A DNA stretch of 6,161 nucleotides from contig CANMNU010000075.1 in the NCBI GenBank assembly GCA_947499175.1, positions 1 to 6,161 on the forward strand, written 5' to 3'. The notes under the pieces were generated by a model. That model was not told where the DNA came from. It saw only the letters and a program-made list of their open reading frames with translations, and did not search any database. Made by a program: the position numbers and the translations under genes. Position 1 is the stretch's first letter. Every line of letters starts with the position of its first letter. The DNA is from Alphaproteobacteria bacterium (lineage in GTDB: Bacteria; Pseudomonadota; Alphaproteobacteria; Paracaedibacterales; CAITNM01). Positions 1-5,866 of this stretch are shown in pieces.

Positions 1-141
1 TTAAAAACAGATTTTCAGATTGTTCATACTCGACATAGATCGTTTATTAATGGCTTTATCCATATCTTTTCAACACTTATTGCTTATGCCTTGAAATCAA
101 ACAAACCTGCCATTAAATTCAACAATCTAATCCAGAATTAG
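1..141 (+). CDS. IS982-like transposase, C-terminal end (5' part outside window)
   Basis: Frame 1 is open from the first base for 46 codons to a TAG at 139-141. The peptide contains QIVHTRHRSFINGF followed by a hydrophobic stretch with LIAYALK and then NKPAIKF. This resembles the C-terminus of IS982-family DDE transposases, which typically end with a '(Q)I-x-H-[ST]-R-H-R-S' block, a hydrophobic helix containing 'AY', and a 'KPxI' tail. The catalytic DDE residues would lie upstream, outside the window, so whether the element is intact cannot be judged. The gene converges on trxA, with 26 nt between the stop codons. The family call rests on remembered motif similarity. Another DDE transposase family is the main alternative. 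Confidence 0.7.
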   Translation, partial: LKTDFQIVHTRHRSFINGFIHIFSTLIAYALKSNKPAIKFNNLIQN

Positions 142-145
142 GGTT
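1..145 (+). mobile_element. Right end of an IS982-like insertion sequence (boundary approximate)
   Basis: The transposase ends at 141, and IS982-type elements usually end within a few tens of bases of that stop codon. The stretch 127-145 (CTAATCCAGAATTAGGGTT) is a plausible terminal inverted repeat. It contains an internal perfect inverted repeat, CTAAT at 127-131 and ATTAG at 137-141. The left end and target duplication lie outside the window, so the exact boundary is inferred. trxA ends at 168 and is not interrupted. Confidence 0.4.
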
Positions 146-167
146 ATTAGCTGAATTAAAATTTGCT

Positions 168-482
168 TTAAATATTAGCTTCAACCCAAGCCTTAATCTT
201 TGGTTTTTGATTGACCCCTACCATGTTGCTAACAGCAACGCCATTTTTAAATAAAATCATAGTTGGAATACTGCGAACACCTAATTGACTAGCAATCTGA
301 GGATTTTGGTCAATGTTTATTTTAACTATGCGAGTTTGAGAAGCAATTTCTGGTTCTAGTTCTTGCAAAATTGGTGTTAGCATTCGACATGGGCCGCACC
401 ATTCTGCCCAAAAATCAACAACTACAGGAATTAAAGATTTAGCAACTTCTTGTTCAAAGGTTTCATCGGTAACTTCTAACAT
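168..482 (-). CDS. trxA: Thioredoxin
   Basis: This is a 104-residue classical thioredoxin, full length for the family (about 105-110 aa). It is a cytosolic dithiol reductant for enzymes such as ribonucleotide reductase and methionine sulfoxide reductases, and is recycled by thioredoxin reductase. The active site W28-C29-G30-P31-C32 is intact. The buried Asp (D23, in VVDFWAEW) and the cis-proline loop (SIPTM, P73) followed by LFKNG are also present. The ATG at 480-482 is preceded by a strong Shine-Dalgarno TAGGAG seven bases upstream (plus-strand 490-495), which fixes the start. The gene lies downstream of rnr on the same strand with a 112-nt gap holding its own promoter, so it can be expressed separately. 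No terminator hairpin with a U-run was found before the converging IS end. No odd residues were seen. Confidence 0.97.
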   Translation of the reverse strand: MLEVTDETFEQEVAKSLIPVVVDFWAEWCGPCRMLTPILQELEPEIASQTRIVKINIDQNPQIASQLGVRSIPTMILFKNGVAVSNMVGVNQKPKIKAWVEANI

Positions 483-526
483 TGATATTCTCCTAAATTT
501 TAAATTTTTTTCGACACCAAGTATTT

Positions 527-555
527 TTTATAGCTCTTACGTTTATTTTTGACAA
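527..555 (-). promoter_or_regulatory. Sigma-70-type promoter of trxA
   Basis: On the minus strand a -35 box TTGTCA (plus-strand 550-555; 5/6 match to TTGACA) is separated by exactly 17 bp from a -10 box TATAAA (plus-strand 527-532; 5/6 match). Transcription would begin near 520, giving a leader of about 38 nt with the trxA Shine-Dalgarno in place. It lies in the rnr-trxA gap and reads towards trxA. It is a consensus match only; AT-rich DNA yields chance -10 boxes, but the correct spacing and -35 make this one credible. Confidence 0.6.
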
Positions 556-594
556 TAGTTGACTTATTGGTTTCTTTTTGTGAGGATTCATCCT

Positions 595-2487
595 TTAATT
601 TAGTTTTTTGTTTCGTGCGCAATTTTTTTTCTTTAACTCTATAGCAAAACCAATTGAGCAGATGATAGGGTCAGCATTGGTAACTATTATCTTTATGCTG
701 TTGCCTATTTGGTAGGTTTTACCTGTACGTCTTCCAACATAAGAATGCAGAGCTTCATTAAGAACGAAATAATCGCCATCTAAGTCTTTTTTGGGAATAA
801 ACCCTTGTGCACCGATTGAATCAATTTCAACAAATATTCCAGAAATACCAACACCTACGATTGTACCATCAAATACACTGCCTAAATGCTCTTTCATGTA
901 ATGTGCCATAAAGCGGTCATTGACTTCGCGTTCAGCTTCCATGGCTGTGCGTTCGGCCCTAGAAATGTGTTCACCGACTTCTGTGAGGTCTAGGTTTATA
1001 TTTGGATGCTTTTGACCATCAAGTTCTAATGCCGCAACTAATGAACGGTGTACGACCAAATCAGAATAACGGCGAATTGGTGATGTGAAATGACAATAGG
1101 CGGTTAGATTTAGGCCAAAATGTCCCATATTGTGCGGGCCATAACGGGCTTGTGCTTGGGATCTTAAGACTAATTGATTAAATAGTGCAAAATATGGGTG
1201 GGCCTTAGCCAACTGCAACAAATCATTAATGCCACCAATAATATTAGTGCCTGTAAATTTTTTAGCGGCAAGTTTAAGATTTTTTGCCAAAGTATATAAA
1301 TTTTGTAAGCGGGTTTTGTCGGGACGTTCGTGAACCCTGTAAATAGTTGGCCAGTCTTTTGCTTGTAAGGTTTTAGCGGCTGCTACGTTGGCAGCGATCA
1401 TAAATTCTTCAATTAATTGGTGACTTATTAAGCGACTTTTAGCGCTAACCACCTTGATACTACCATCAGAATTGAGTTCAAAGCTATTTTCAACTTTTTC
1501 AACTTGAATAGTGCCACGTAGGTCACGAGCTTTTTTAAGACTTTGGTAACATCCGTAAAGAGGTAAGATAACATCGTCAATCAAAGGTTGGGTAAGTTTA
1601 TCGGTTGTGCCATTAAGGGCCTGTTCAACCTGTTCATAGGTCAACCGAGCAATTGAACGCATTAGCGCTCTCTTAAATTTAAATGATTTTAATTTGCCAT
1701 CTTTGGTAATTATCATGTCAACAGTTAGGCAGGCTCGATCTTCATTGGGGCGCAGGGAACATAGATCATTACTTAGGCGCTCTGGTAACATAGGCACAAC
1801 GCGGTCTATAAAGTAAACTGAGTTACCCCGTAGGTAGGCCTCTTTATCAAGGGCATCATCTGGTTTTACATAATGGCTAACATCGGCAATGGCAACAACA
1901 GCGCGCCATCCACCTTTATTATTGGGGTCAGGATCACTTGTTGCATAGACTGCATCATCAAAATCACGGGCATCTGATCCGTCTATAGTAACTAAAGGTA
2001 AATGACGAAAATCAGTACGGTTGCCAAGTTCAGGCACGGTACCTTTATCAGCCAAGTGCATAGTTTCATCACCAAAGGAGTGGGGGAGGTGATAAGTATA
2101 GATTCCCATTAGTGCATAGGTTTTTGGTGATAATATAGAACCTAGATTACGAATAAAATGAAATTCATCTTGGTGATTAATGTTATAAACGATAACATCA
2201 TTTTCTTGGAAATTTTTTGATTGTATCTGGTCAAGGTATATACCGGAAAATGGGTCTTTGCGGTGACAAGGTGCTAAATGTCCGCCTTGTTGTTTAGCAA
2301 TAAAAATACCAACATGTTGTCTAGATTCTTTGGTAAGGCCCGTAGCGCCACCATATTCTTTGCGAGGATGGCGGCTAACTTGTTTGGAAGTGTAATCACT
2401 TTTTCTTTTTTCTTTGTATTGTCCCTTAAAGGCTTCTTTAGATGCAGCCTTTTTACCGGGGGATTTGGTGCGAATTTTTTTTTCCAT
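595..2487 (-). CDS. rnr: Ribonuclease R (RNB-family 3'-5' exoribonuclease), N-terminally short form
   Basis: This 630-residue RNB-family hydrolase degrades structured RNA processively from the 3' end in the cytosol. A Lys/Arg-rich, probably disordered tail (about 1-58) is followed by a cold-shock-like OB segment (about 59-115, starting HVGIFIAKQQGGHLAP). The RNB catalytic domain covers about 160-485. Its metal-binding signature is VTIDGSDARDFDDAVYA, with Asp169, Asp175, Asp177 and Asp178 aligning to the four RNase II/R active-site aspartates. The motif HFTSPIRRYSDLVVHR (466-481) is also intact. An S1 domain (about 536-618) and a short basic tail follow. RNase R rather than RNase II is favoured by the DARDFDDAV wording and the basic termini. 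Typical RNase R is about 700-810 aa, with a helix-turn-helix and another cold-shock domain at the N-terminus; both are missing here. The ATG overlaps the upstream OMP stop by one base (TAATG) and has no Shine-Dalgarno, so coupled translation is likely. A9 (plus-strand T9, 2475-2483) covers codons 2-4. Confidence 0.95.
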   Translation of the reverse strand: MEKKIRTKSPGKKAASKEAFKGQYKEKRKSDYTSKQVSRHPRKEYGGATGLTKESRQHVGIFIAKQQGGHLAPCHRKDPFSGIYLDQIQSKNFQENDVIVYNINHQDEFHFIRNLGSILSPKTYALMGIYTYHLPHSFGDETMHLADKGTVPELGNRTDFRHLPLVTIDGSDARDFDDAVYATSDPDPNNKGGWRAVVAIADVSHYVKPDDALDKEAYLRGNSVYFIDRVVPMLPERLSNDLCSLRPNEDRACLTVDMIITKDGKLKSFKFKRALMRSIARLTYEQVEQALNGTTDKLTQPLIDDVILPLYGCYQSLKKARDLRGTIQVEKVENSFELNSDGSIKVVSAKSRLISHQLIEEFMIAANVAAAKTLQAKDWPTIYRVHERPDKTRLQNLYTLAKNLKLAAKKFTGTNIIGGINDLLQLAKAHPYFALFNQLVLRSQAQARYGPHNMGHFGLNLTAYCHFTSPIRRYSDLVVHRSLVAALELDGQKHPNINLDLTEVGEHISRAERTAMEAEREVNDRFMAHYMKEHLGSVFDGTIVGVGISGIFVEIDSIGAQGFIPKKDLDGDYFVLNEALHSYVGRRTGKTYQIGNSIKIIVTNADPIICSIGFAIELKKKNCARNKKLN

Positions 2488-3161
2488 TAAAACAAAATGC
2501 TTACTTTTAAATTAATTGAGTGAATAGTTGGGTGGTAAACAAATTTACGTTTTTGACCATTGATAGCAACTGCATTATCACGTGGTGTGCTTTCTGCTGG
2601 TACGTGAATTAGGTATTCACCACCAACCATTACCTTATCTGTAATAAGATAATTGATACCACCACCACCGCTAATGCCACCCATGGTTTTTTTGTAGCTT
2701 TCATTACCTTCTGTTAAGCCTGTATATTTTAAAGTTGTTGTAACCCATGCATAACCGGCTTTGGCATACAGCATAAGTTTTGGCGTTAGCATAGTTCCTA
2801 AAATACCAAATCCACCAAAAGTATATGGGTTGGCGATTGATACCTTACCTTCTGGTTGACCACCAGAAACTTGTAAATTGTAGCTAATTTTTGATTGATT
2901 CATTGAAACGCTAACTTCACCACCAATGACTGCTTTAGTTTTTTCAACTTGGTTTAATAGGCCAAAGCTTAGACCAAAAGAGGTGGCCAATTCGCCTTTA
3001 GTTTCGTTGTCAACGCCGCCCGTATTGTTAGTGTAGTCGTGATTTTGGTTAGTGTAACGGCAACCAAGGTTAAGTGAAGCAAACAGTCCGCGTACAGGTG
3101 CTGCTGACAATGGAGTAACGATTACAATGGTTGTAATCAATAATTTTTTAATAAAACTCAT
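2487..3161 (-). CDS. Outer-membrane beta-barrel protein (Opa/OmpA-barrel-like porin family)
   Basis: A 224-residue secreted protein. It begins with a Sec signal peptide: MSFIKK, a hydrophobic core LLITTIVIVTPL, and a likely signal peptidase I site around S19-A20-A21-P22. The mature part alternates hydrophobic and polar residues with many Gly and aromatic residues, for example LFASLNLGCRY, SFGLSFGLL, MLYAKAGYAWV and GGGINYLI. It ends in a strand finishing with Phe (NLKVSILF), the classic C-terminal signature read by the BAM complex. Length and pattern suit an eight-stranded surface barrel with exposed loops. It sits 26 nt downstream of the LolC/LolE gene and shares one base with the rnr start, so it belongs to that transcript. 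The start has no evident Shine-Dalgarno, only an A/T-rich leader with a palindrome at 3163-3176. No specific ligand or function can be assigned; adhesin, immune-interaction and small-porin roles are all possible. Confidence 0.8.
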   Translation of the reverse strand: MSFIKKLLITTIVIVTPLSAAPVRGLFASLNLGCRYTNQNHDYTNNTGGVDNETKGELATSFGLSFGLLNQVEKTKAVIGGEVSVSMNQSKISYNLQVSGGQPEGKVSIANPYTFGGFGILGTMLTPKLMLYAKAGYAWVTTTLKYTGLTEGNESYKKTMGGISGGGGINYLITDKVMVGGEYLIHVPAESTPRDNAVAINGQKRKFVYHPTIHSINLKVSILF

Positions 3162-3187
3162 ATAAAAATATTTTTAATTTTTCTTAA

Positions 3188-4423
3188 TCATAGGCGCAGA
3201 GCTTCAACGGGGTCAAGGCGAGACGCACGGTAAGATGGGTAAAAAGTGGCAAAAAATGTTAGAATCAATGATATTGCAGCAACTAAAACCACCTCTTCCC
3301 AAATAATTTTTGCAGGTAGTTTGCTTAAAAAATAAACTTCTGCATTAAAAAGTTCGGTACCTAGCATTTTTTCAACAATTTTACGAATTTTTTCAATATT
3401 ATGAGCAAAGCCAACACCTAAAAGTATGCCAAGTGTGGTTCCACCAATACCAATGCAGGAGCCGGTTAAAAAGAAAATTCGTAAAATATTTCCTTTGCTG
3501 GCACCCATAGTACGTAAAATTGCGATATCACGGGTTTTATCTTTTACCAGCATAATTAGGCTTGAAATTACGTTAAAGGCGGCAATGATAATAATTAAGG
3601 TCAATATGATAAACATTACATTTTTTTCAACCTGTACAGCTTGAAAAATTTGACTATCGCTATGTTGCCAATCAATAATGTCAAATGCAGGGGGAAGTTG
3701 TTGGTGTAAATCACTGATAACTTGTTTGCTTGATTTTAGGTCTTTTAAAAGCACATCAATATGATTGATCGTATTTTGGCAATTAAAAAATTGTTGGGCT
3801 GTAGTTAATGGCAAGAATACAATGTTCTTATCAAATTCATGCATACCAATTTCAAAAATTGCCACTATTTCAAAGGAAACTTGTTTGGGTATACTGCCAA
3901 ATGGAGTCTTAGTTCCATCAGGCAATAGCAAAGTAATATTTTGGCCAATTTGTGCATTAATAGAGTGGGCCAAACGGCTACCAATTGCAATTTTTTGGCC
4001 TTCAAAGTTTTCAAAACTACCGTTTAAATTTTCATTGATAATTGCGGGGCGTTGCATTAGGTCGATAGATCGCATACCTAGCACACCAATACCGCGTGCC
4101 TGGCCGTGGAAAGTAGCGATTGCTTGTTTTTCTAAAACTGGATATGCAAAATCAACATCTTTGTGGGATTTGGTTAGTTCTAGGCCATTTTCCCAGTGAT
4201 CTTGCGATGCCCCACACATGACCATAACGTGACCACGCATACCAACTAATTTTTGATAAAGTTCAGCACGAAAACCATTCATAACTGCCATAACAATAAT
4301 TAAGGTAGCAACCCCAAGGGCTATTCCTATAAATGAAAAGCCAGCGATGACTGAAACAAAGCCTTCTTGGCGTGGTGATCGTAAATAGCGAAAAGCGATA
4401 GTGCGTTCAAATAAGTTAAACAT
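3188..4423 (-). CDS. lolC: Lipoprotein-releasing ABC transporter permease, LolC/LolE family
   Basis: This 411-residue inner-membrane permease has the length usual for LolC/LolE (about 400-415 aa). The Lol complex, driven by the ATPase LolD, extracts outer-membrane lipoproteins from the inner membrane and hands them to LolA. The N-terminus FERTIAFRYLR...RQEGFVSVIAG is characteristic. Four transmembrane segments are visible: about 22-50, 268-293, 312-340 and 376-398. A large periplasmic domain (about 51-265) lies between the first two. The cytoplasmic segment VKDKTRDIAILRTMGAS (293-309) is the conserved coupling helix that docks onto the ATPase. The tail SYRASRLDPVEALRL is typical of MacB/LolC-type permeases. 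Many alphaproteobacteria have a single LolC/E-type permease, so C versus E cannot be assigned. The start at 4423 fits the conserved N-terminus and has a weak GGA six bases upstream. No lolD follows; the next gene is the outer-membrane protein. Confidence 0.93.
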   Translation of the reverse strand: MFNLFERTIAFRYLRSPRQEGFVSVIAGFSFIGIALGVATLIIVMAVMNGFRAELYQKLVGMRGHVMVMCGASQDHWENGLELTKSHKDVDFAYPVLEKQAIATFHGQARGIGVLGMRSIDLMQRPAIINENLNGSFENFEGQKIAIGSRLAHSINAQIGQNITLLLPDGTKTPFGSIPKQVSFEIVAIFEIGMHEFDKNIVFLPLTTAQQFFNCQNTINHIDVLLKDLKSSKQVISDLHQQLPPAFDIIDWQHSDSQIFQAVQVEKNVMFIILTLIIIIAAFNVISSLIMLVKDKTRDIAILRTMGASKGNILRIFFLTGSCIGIGGTTLGILLGVGFAHNIEKIRKIVEKMLGTELFNAEVYFLSKLPAKIIWEEVVLVAAISLILTFFATFYPSYRASRLDPVEALRL

Positions 4424-4491
4424 GTCTAATCCAAATTTGTGTGATCCAAGTTTATGATAAAATAATAATATTATTTAAATTATTGAAGGCA

Positions 4492-4500
4492 ATTCTAGCA
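4492..4500 (-). promoter_or_regulatory. Candidate extended -10 promoter for the lolC-OMP-rnr transcript
   Basis: The minus strand reads TGCTAGAAT. This is an extended -10 element: TG, one base, then TAGAAT, a 5/6 match to TATAAT (plus-strand 4492-4497). No good -35 is present at 16-18 bp, which is usual for extended -10 promoters. Transcription would begin near 4485, giving a leader of about 60 nt before the permease ATG at 4423. It is the best candidate in the divergent gap for this strand but is a consensus match only. Confidence 0.35.
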
Positions 4501-4557
4501 CGTTACGTTTGTTAAAATGAAGTGAGTAAATATTTGGATTTGATTTTCTGTATATAT

Positions 4558-4587
4558 TTGCAAATTTTAGAAATTGAGGTTTAGAAT
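4558..4587 (+). promoter_or_regulatory. Candidate distal promoter of the phh operon
   Basis: TTGCAA (4558-4563, 4/6 match to the -35 consensus) lies 18 bp upstream of TAGAAT (4582-4587, 5/6 match to the -10 consensus). Transcription would begin near 4594. That would place the AGGA Shine-Dalgarno at 4609 and the small leader ORF at 4619 inside a leader of about 90 nt ahead of phhA. The region is AT-rich, so chance matches are common. Confidence 0.3.
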
Positions 4588-4618
4588 TATTTATAAAATA
4601 GATTTAGCAGGAAATGAC

Positions 4619-4663
4619 ATGTATTATTATTGCTTTTTGTTAACTATTTATAAACATAAATGA
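4619..4663 (+). CDS. Possible 14-residue Tyr-rich leader peptide upstream of phhA
   Basis: A short ORF, ATG at 4619-4621 to TGA at 4661-4663, encodes MYYYCFLLTIYKHK, with four Tyr (three consecutive TAT codons at 4622-4630) and one Phe in 14 residues. It has a good Shine-Dalgarno AGGA at 4609-4612, six bases before the ATG. That is a better site than the one in front of phhA itself. It ends 19 nt before the first possible phhA start. Because the operon makes tyrosine from phenylalanine, a peptide rich in these residues would suit ribosome-stalling control. Against this, TAT repeats are common in AT-rich DNA, and I see no GC-rich terminator/antiterminator hairpins downstream. Treat it as a hypothesis. 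Confidence 0.25.
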   Translation: MYYYCFLLTIYKHK

Positions 4664-4669
4664 TATAAA
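4661..4669 (+). promoter_or_regulatory. Candidate extended -10 promoter immediately upstream of phhA
   Basis: TGATATAAA matches an extended -10 element (TG, one base, TATAAA at 4664-4669), without a good -35 at normal spacing. Transcription would begin near 4676. That is only about seven bases before the ATG at 4683, but it leaves a leader of about 25 nt with GAGAG (4691-4695) ahead of the in-frame ATG at 4701. If this promoter is the real one, it favours the 4701 start and argues against the leader-peptide model. Confidence 0.35.
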
Positions 4670-4682
4670 ATTCAATCAAGTT

Positions 4683-5507
4683 ATGAACGCGAGAGTCATT
4701 ATGCAATTAAATATCTACGACCACCCTATGGTAACTCACCAAGTGTGGGAAGATTTTACTGAAATAGATCATACTACTTGGAAGTTGTTGTTTGAGCGCC
4801 AAGCTGAGATTTTGCAAAATAGAGCCTGTGATGAAATTATTCAAGGAATGGAAACGTTAAATATTTGCAACGATAAGATTCCTAAAATGGAAGAACTTAA
4901 TGCAATTTTGAAAAAAGAAACTGATTTTTCTATTGTGGCAGTTAAGGGATTTATTCCGGAATATTTGTTTTTTAAATTTTTAAGTGAAAGAAAGTTCCCT
5001 TCAACTTGTTTTATTAGAAAATATCATCAACTTGATTATTTAGAAGAGCCAGATATTTTCCATGATGTCTTTGGCCACGTGCCGTTACTTGTGAACCCAA
5101 TATTTGCTGATTTTATGGAAGAATTTGGTCGTAAGGGGCTGCAATCAATTGAATCAGGGTTGTTAAGTTATGCCGCGGCTTTATATTGGTTCACGGTGGA
5201 ATTTGGCTTGATTAGCACAAAAGAGGGTATAAGAATTTATGGGGCAGGGATCACATCATCAAAAGGTGAATCTATTTATTGTTTAGAATCAGATATTCCG
5301 GCACGTATTAAGTATAATACTTTGCGAGTTATGAAAACTAACTACCACATAGATTCCTTTCAAAAAAGTTATTTTGTGATTGAAAGTTACGATGAATTGT
5401 TTAAAGCTATACGAACACTTGATTGGCAGGAGGTACGTGAGACTTTAGAGAGCTTTCCTCAAATTGATCAGGGAATTTGTATTAACGAATTAGAAAAAAT
5501 GTCATAG
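4683..5507 (+). CDS. phhA: Phenylalanine 4-monooxygenase (phenylalanine hydroxylase)
   Basis: PhhA is a cytosolic, non-haem Fe(II), tetrahydropterin-dependent enzyme that converts L-phenylalanine and O2 to L-tyrosine. The 274 residues match the short bacterial monomeric type, consisting of the catalytic domain without the mammalian regulatory and tetramerisation regions. The signature YLEEPDIFHDVFGHVPLL carries iron ligands His127 and His132; Glu173 in FTVEFGL is the third ligand. Their spacing equals that of the Chromobacterium violaceum enzyme (His138, His143, Glu184), shifted by 11. The IRIYGAGITSSKGES segment (183-197) is also family-typical. The longest start, 4683, has no clear Shine-Dalgarno. 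The in-frame ATG at 4701 has GAGAG five bases upstream and removes only six non-conserved residues, so it is at least as likely. phhB follows after 8 nt. Closely related tyrosine or tryptophan hydroxylases are essentially animal enzymes, so the assignment is secure. Confidence 0.96.
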   Translation: MNARVIMQLNIYDHPMVTHQVWEDFTEIDHTTWKLLFERQAEILQNRACDEIIQGMETLNICNDKIPKMEELNAILKKETDFSIVAVKGFIPEYLFFKFLSERKFPSTCFIRKYHQLDYLEEPDIFHDVFGHVPLLVNPIFADFMEEFGRKGLQSIESGLLSYAAALYWFTVEFGLISTKEGIRIYGAGITSSKGESIYCLESDIPARIKYNTLRVMKTNYHIDSFQKSYFVIESYDELFKAIRTLDWQEVRETLESFPQIDQGICINELEKMS

Positions 5508-5515
5508 GAGAATTT

Positions 5516-5866
5516 ATGGAAAATATTGATAGCAGTGTTTGTTTAATAGATAAAAGCTGTATTCCTTGCAGTGGTAGCATTCCACCATTAGATGCACATA
5601 CAGCAAGTGAATTATTAGCAAAAATAGGTAATGGTTGGCAAATCAATGGTGCAGGACATTTGTATAAAAAATATTCATTTGATGATTTTATGGGGCCAAT
5701 TGGATTTGCTAATAAAATTGCTGAAGTGGCAGAGGCTGAGGCGCATCATCCTGATATAACGATTTCATGGGGGGCATGTTCAATTGAAATTTGGACTCAT
5801 AAAATTAATGGCCTTACGGAAAGTGATTTCATTTTGGCCGCAAAAATTGCAGCAATTGTTCAGTAA
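5516..5866 (+). CDS. phhB: Pterin-4a-carbinolamine dehydratase
   Basis: PhhB dehydrates the 4a-hydroxytetrahydropterin released by PhhA to quinonoid dihydropterin, allowing cofactor recycling. It is a small cytosolic enzyme, and 116 aa is typical. The signature is intact: EAEAHHPDITISW (74-85, with the catalytic-site pair His77-His78 followed by Pro79), then IEIWTHKINGLTESDF (90-105) with the third His95 and Asp104. The N-terminal C15-x2-C18 followed by GSIPPL is also common in bacterial PhhB proteins. The start is clear: AGGAG at 5506-5510 overlaps the phhA stop and sits five bases before the ATG. The 8-nt gap to phhA gives an operon, matching the phhA-phhB pairing known in other bacteria. 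Its TAA stop shares one base with the next ATG. PhhB-like proteins can also act as DcoH-type regulators, but next to phhA the enzymatic role is the simplest. Confidence 0.95.
   Translation: MENIDSSVCLIDKSCIPCSGSIPPLDAHTASELLAKIGNGWQINGAGHLYKKYSFDDFMGPIGFANKIAEVAEAEAHHPDITISWGACSIEIWTHKINGLTESDFILAAKIAAIVQ

Larger units (their letters stand above)
4424..4682. other. Divergent intergenic region between lolC and phhA
   Basis: This 259-nt, strongly AT-rich spacer separates the minus-strand envelope operon from the plus-strand phh operon, so both must start here. It holds the extended -10 element for lolC at 4492-4500, two possible plus-strand promoters (4558-4587 and 4661-4669) and a possible short Tyr-rich leader ORF (4619-4663). 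A 12-bp perfect palindrome AATAATATTATT lies at 4464-4475 but is simple AT sequence. No terminator, tRNA or convincing regulator box was found. Confidence 0.8.

Noticed and set aside
145..180. Direct repeat TATTAGCT at 145-152 and 173-180
   Set aside because: Tempting as an IS target duplication, but both copies are on the same side of the element and one is inside trxA coding sequence; eight AT-rich bases can repeat by chance.
583..594. Short inverted repeat AGGA-TTCA-TCCT at the 3' end of rnr
   Set aside because: The stem is only four base pairs and no U-run follows on the minus strand, so it does not qualify as an rnr terminator.
2278..2490. Plus-strand ORF of 70 codons opposite the rnr 5' end
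   Set aside because: It lies antisense within the confidently assigned RNase R gene. Its Phe-rich product is the reverse of the Lys-rich tail, and no ribosome site or homology is evident.
3163..3176. 14-bp palindrome TAAAAATATTTTTA between the permease and OMP genes
   Set aside because: It is pure A/T sequence without GC stem support, in a 26-nt gap inside a probable operon; neither a terminator nor an operator is supported.
3426..4199. Two plus-strand ORFs (3426-3644 and 3765-4199)
   Set aside because: Both are antisense shadows of the LolC/LolE permease, with no recognisable domains or ribosome sites.
4614..4643. Alternative small ORF starting at ATG 4614 (nine codons)
   Set aside because: The Shine-Dalgarno AGGA lies only one base from this ATG, too close for initiation; the 4619 ATG has normal spacing.
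4638..4656. TGTT-N11-AACA inverted repeat upstream of phhA as a TyrR/PhhR-like operator
   Set aside because: Spacing and half-sites do not match the TGTAAA-N6-TTTACA consensus, and such imperfect repeats are expected in AT-rich DNA.
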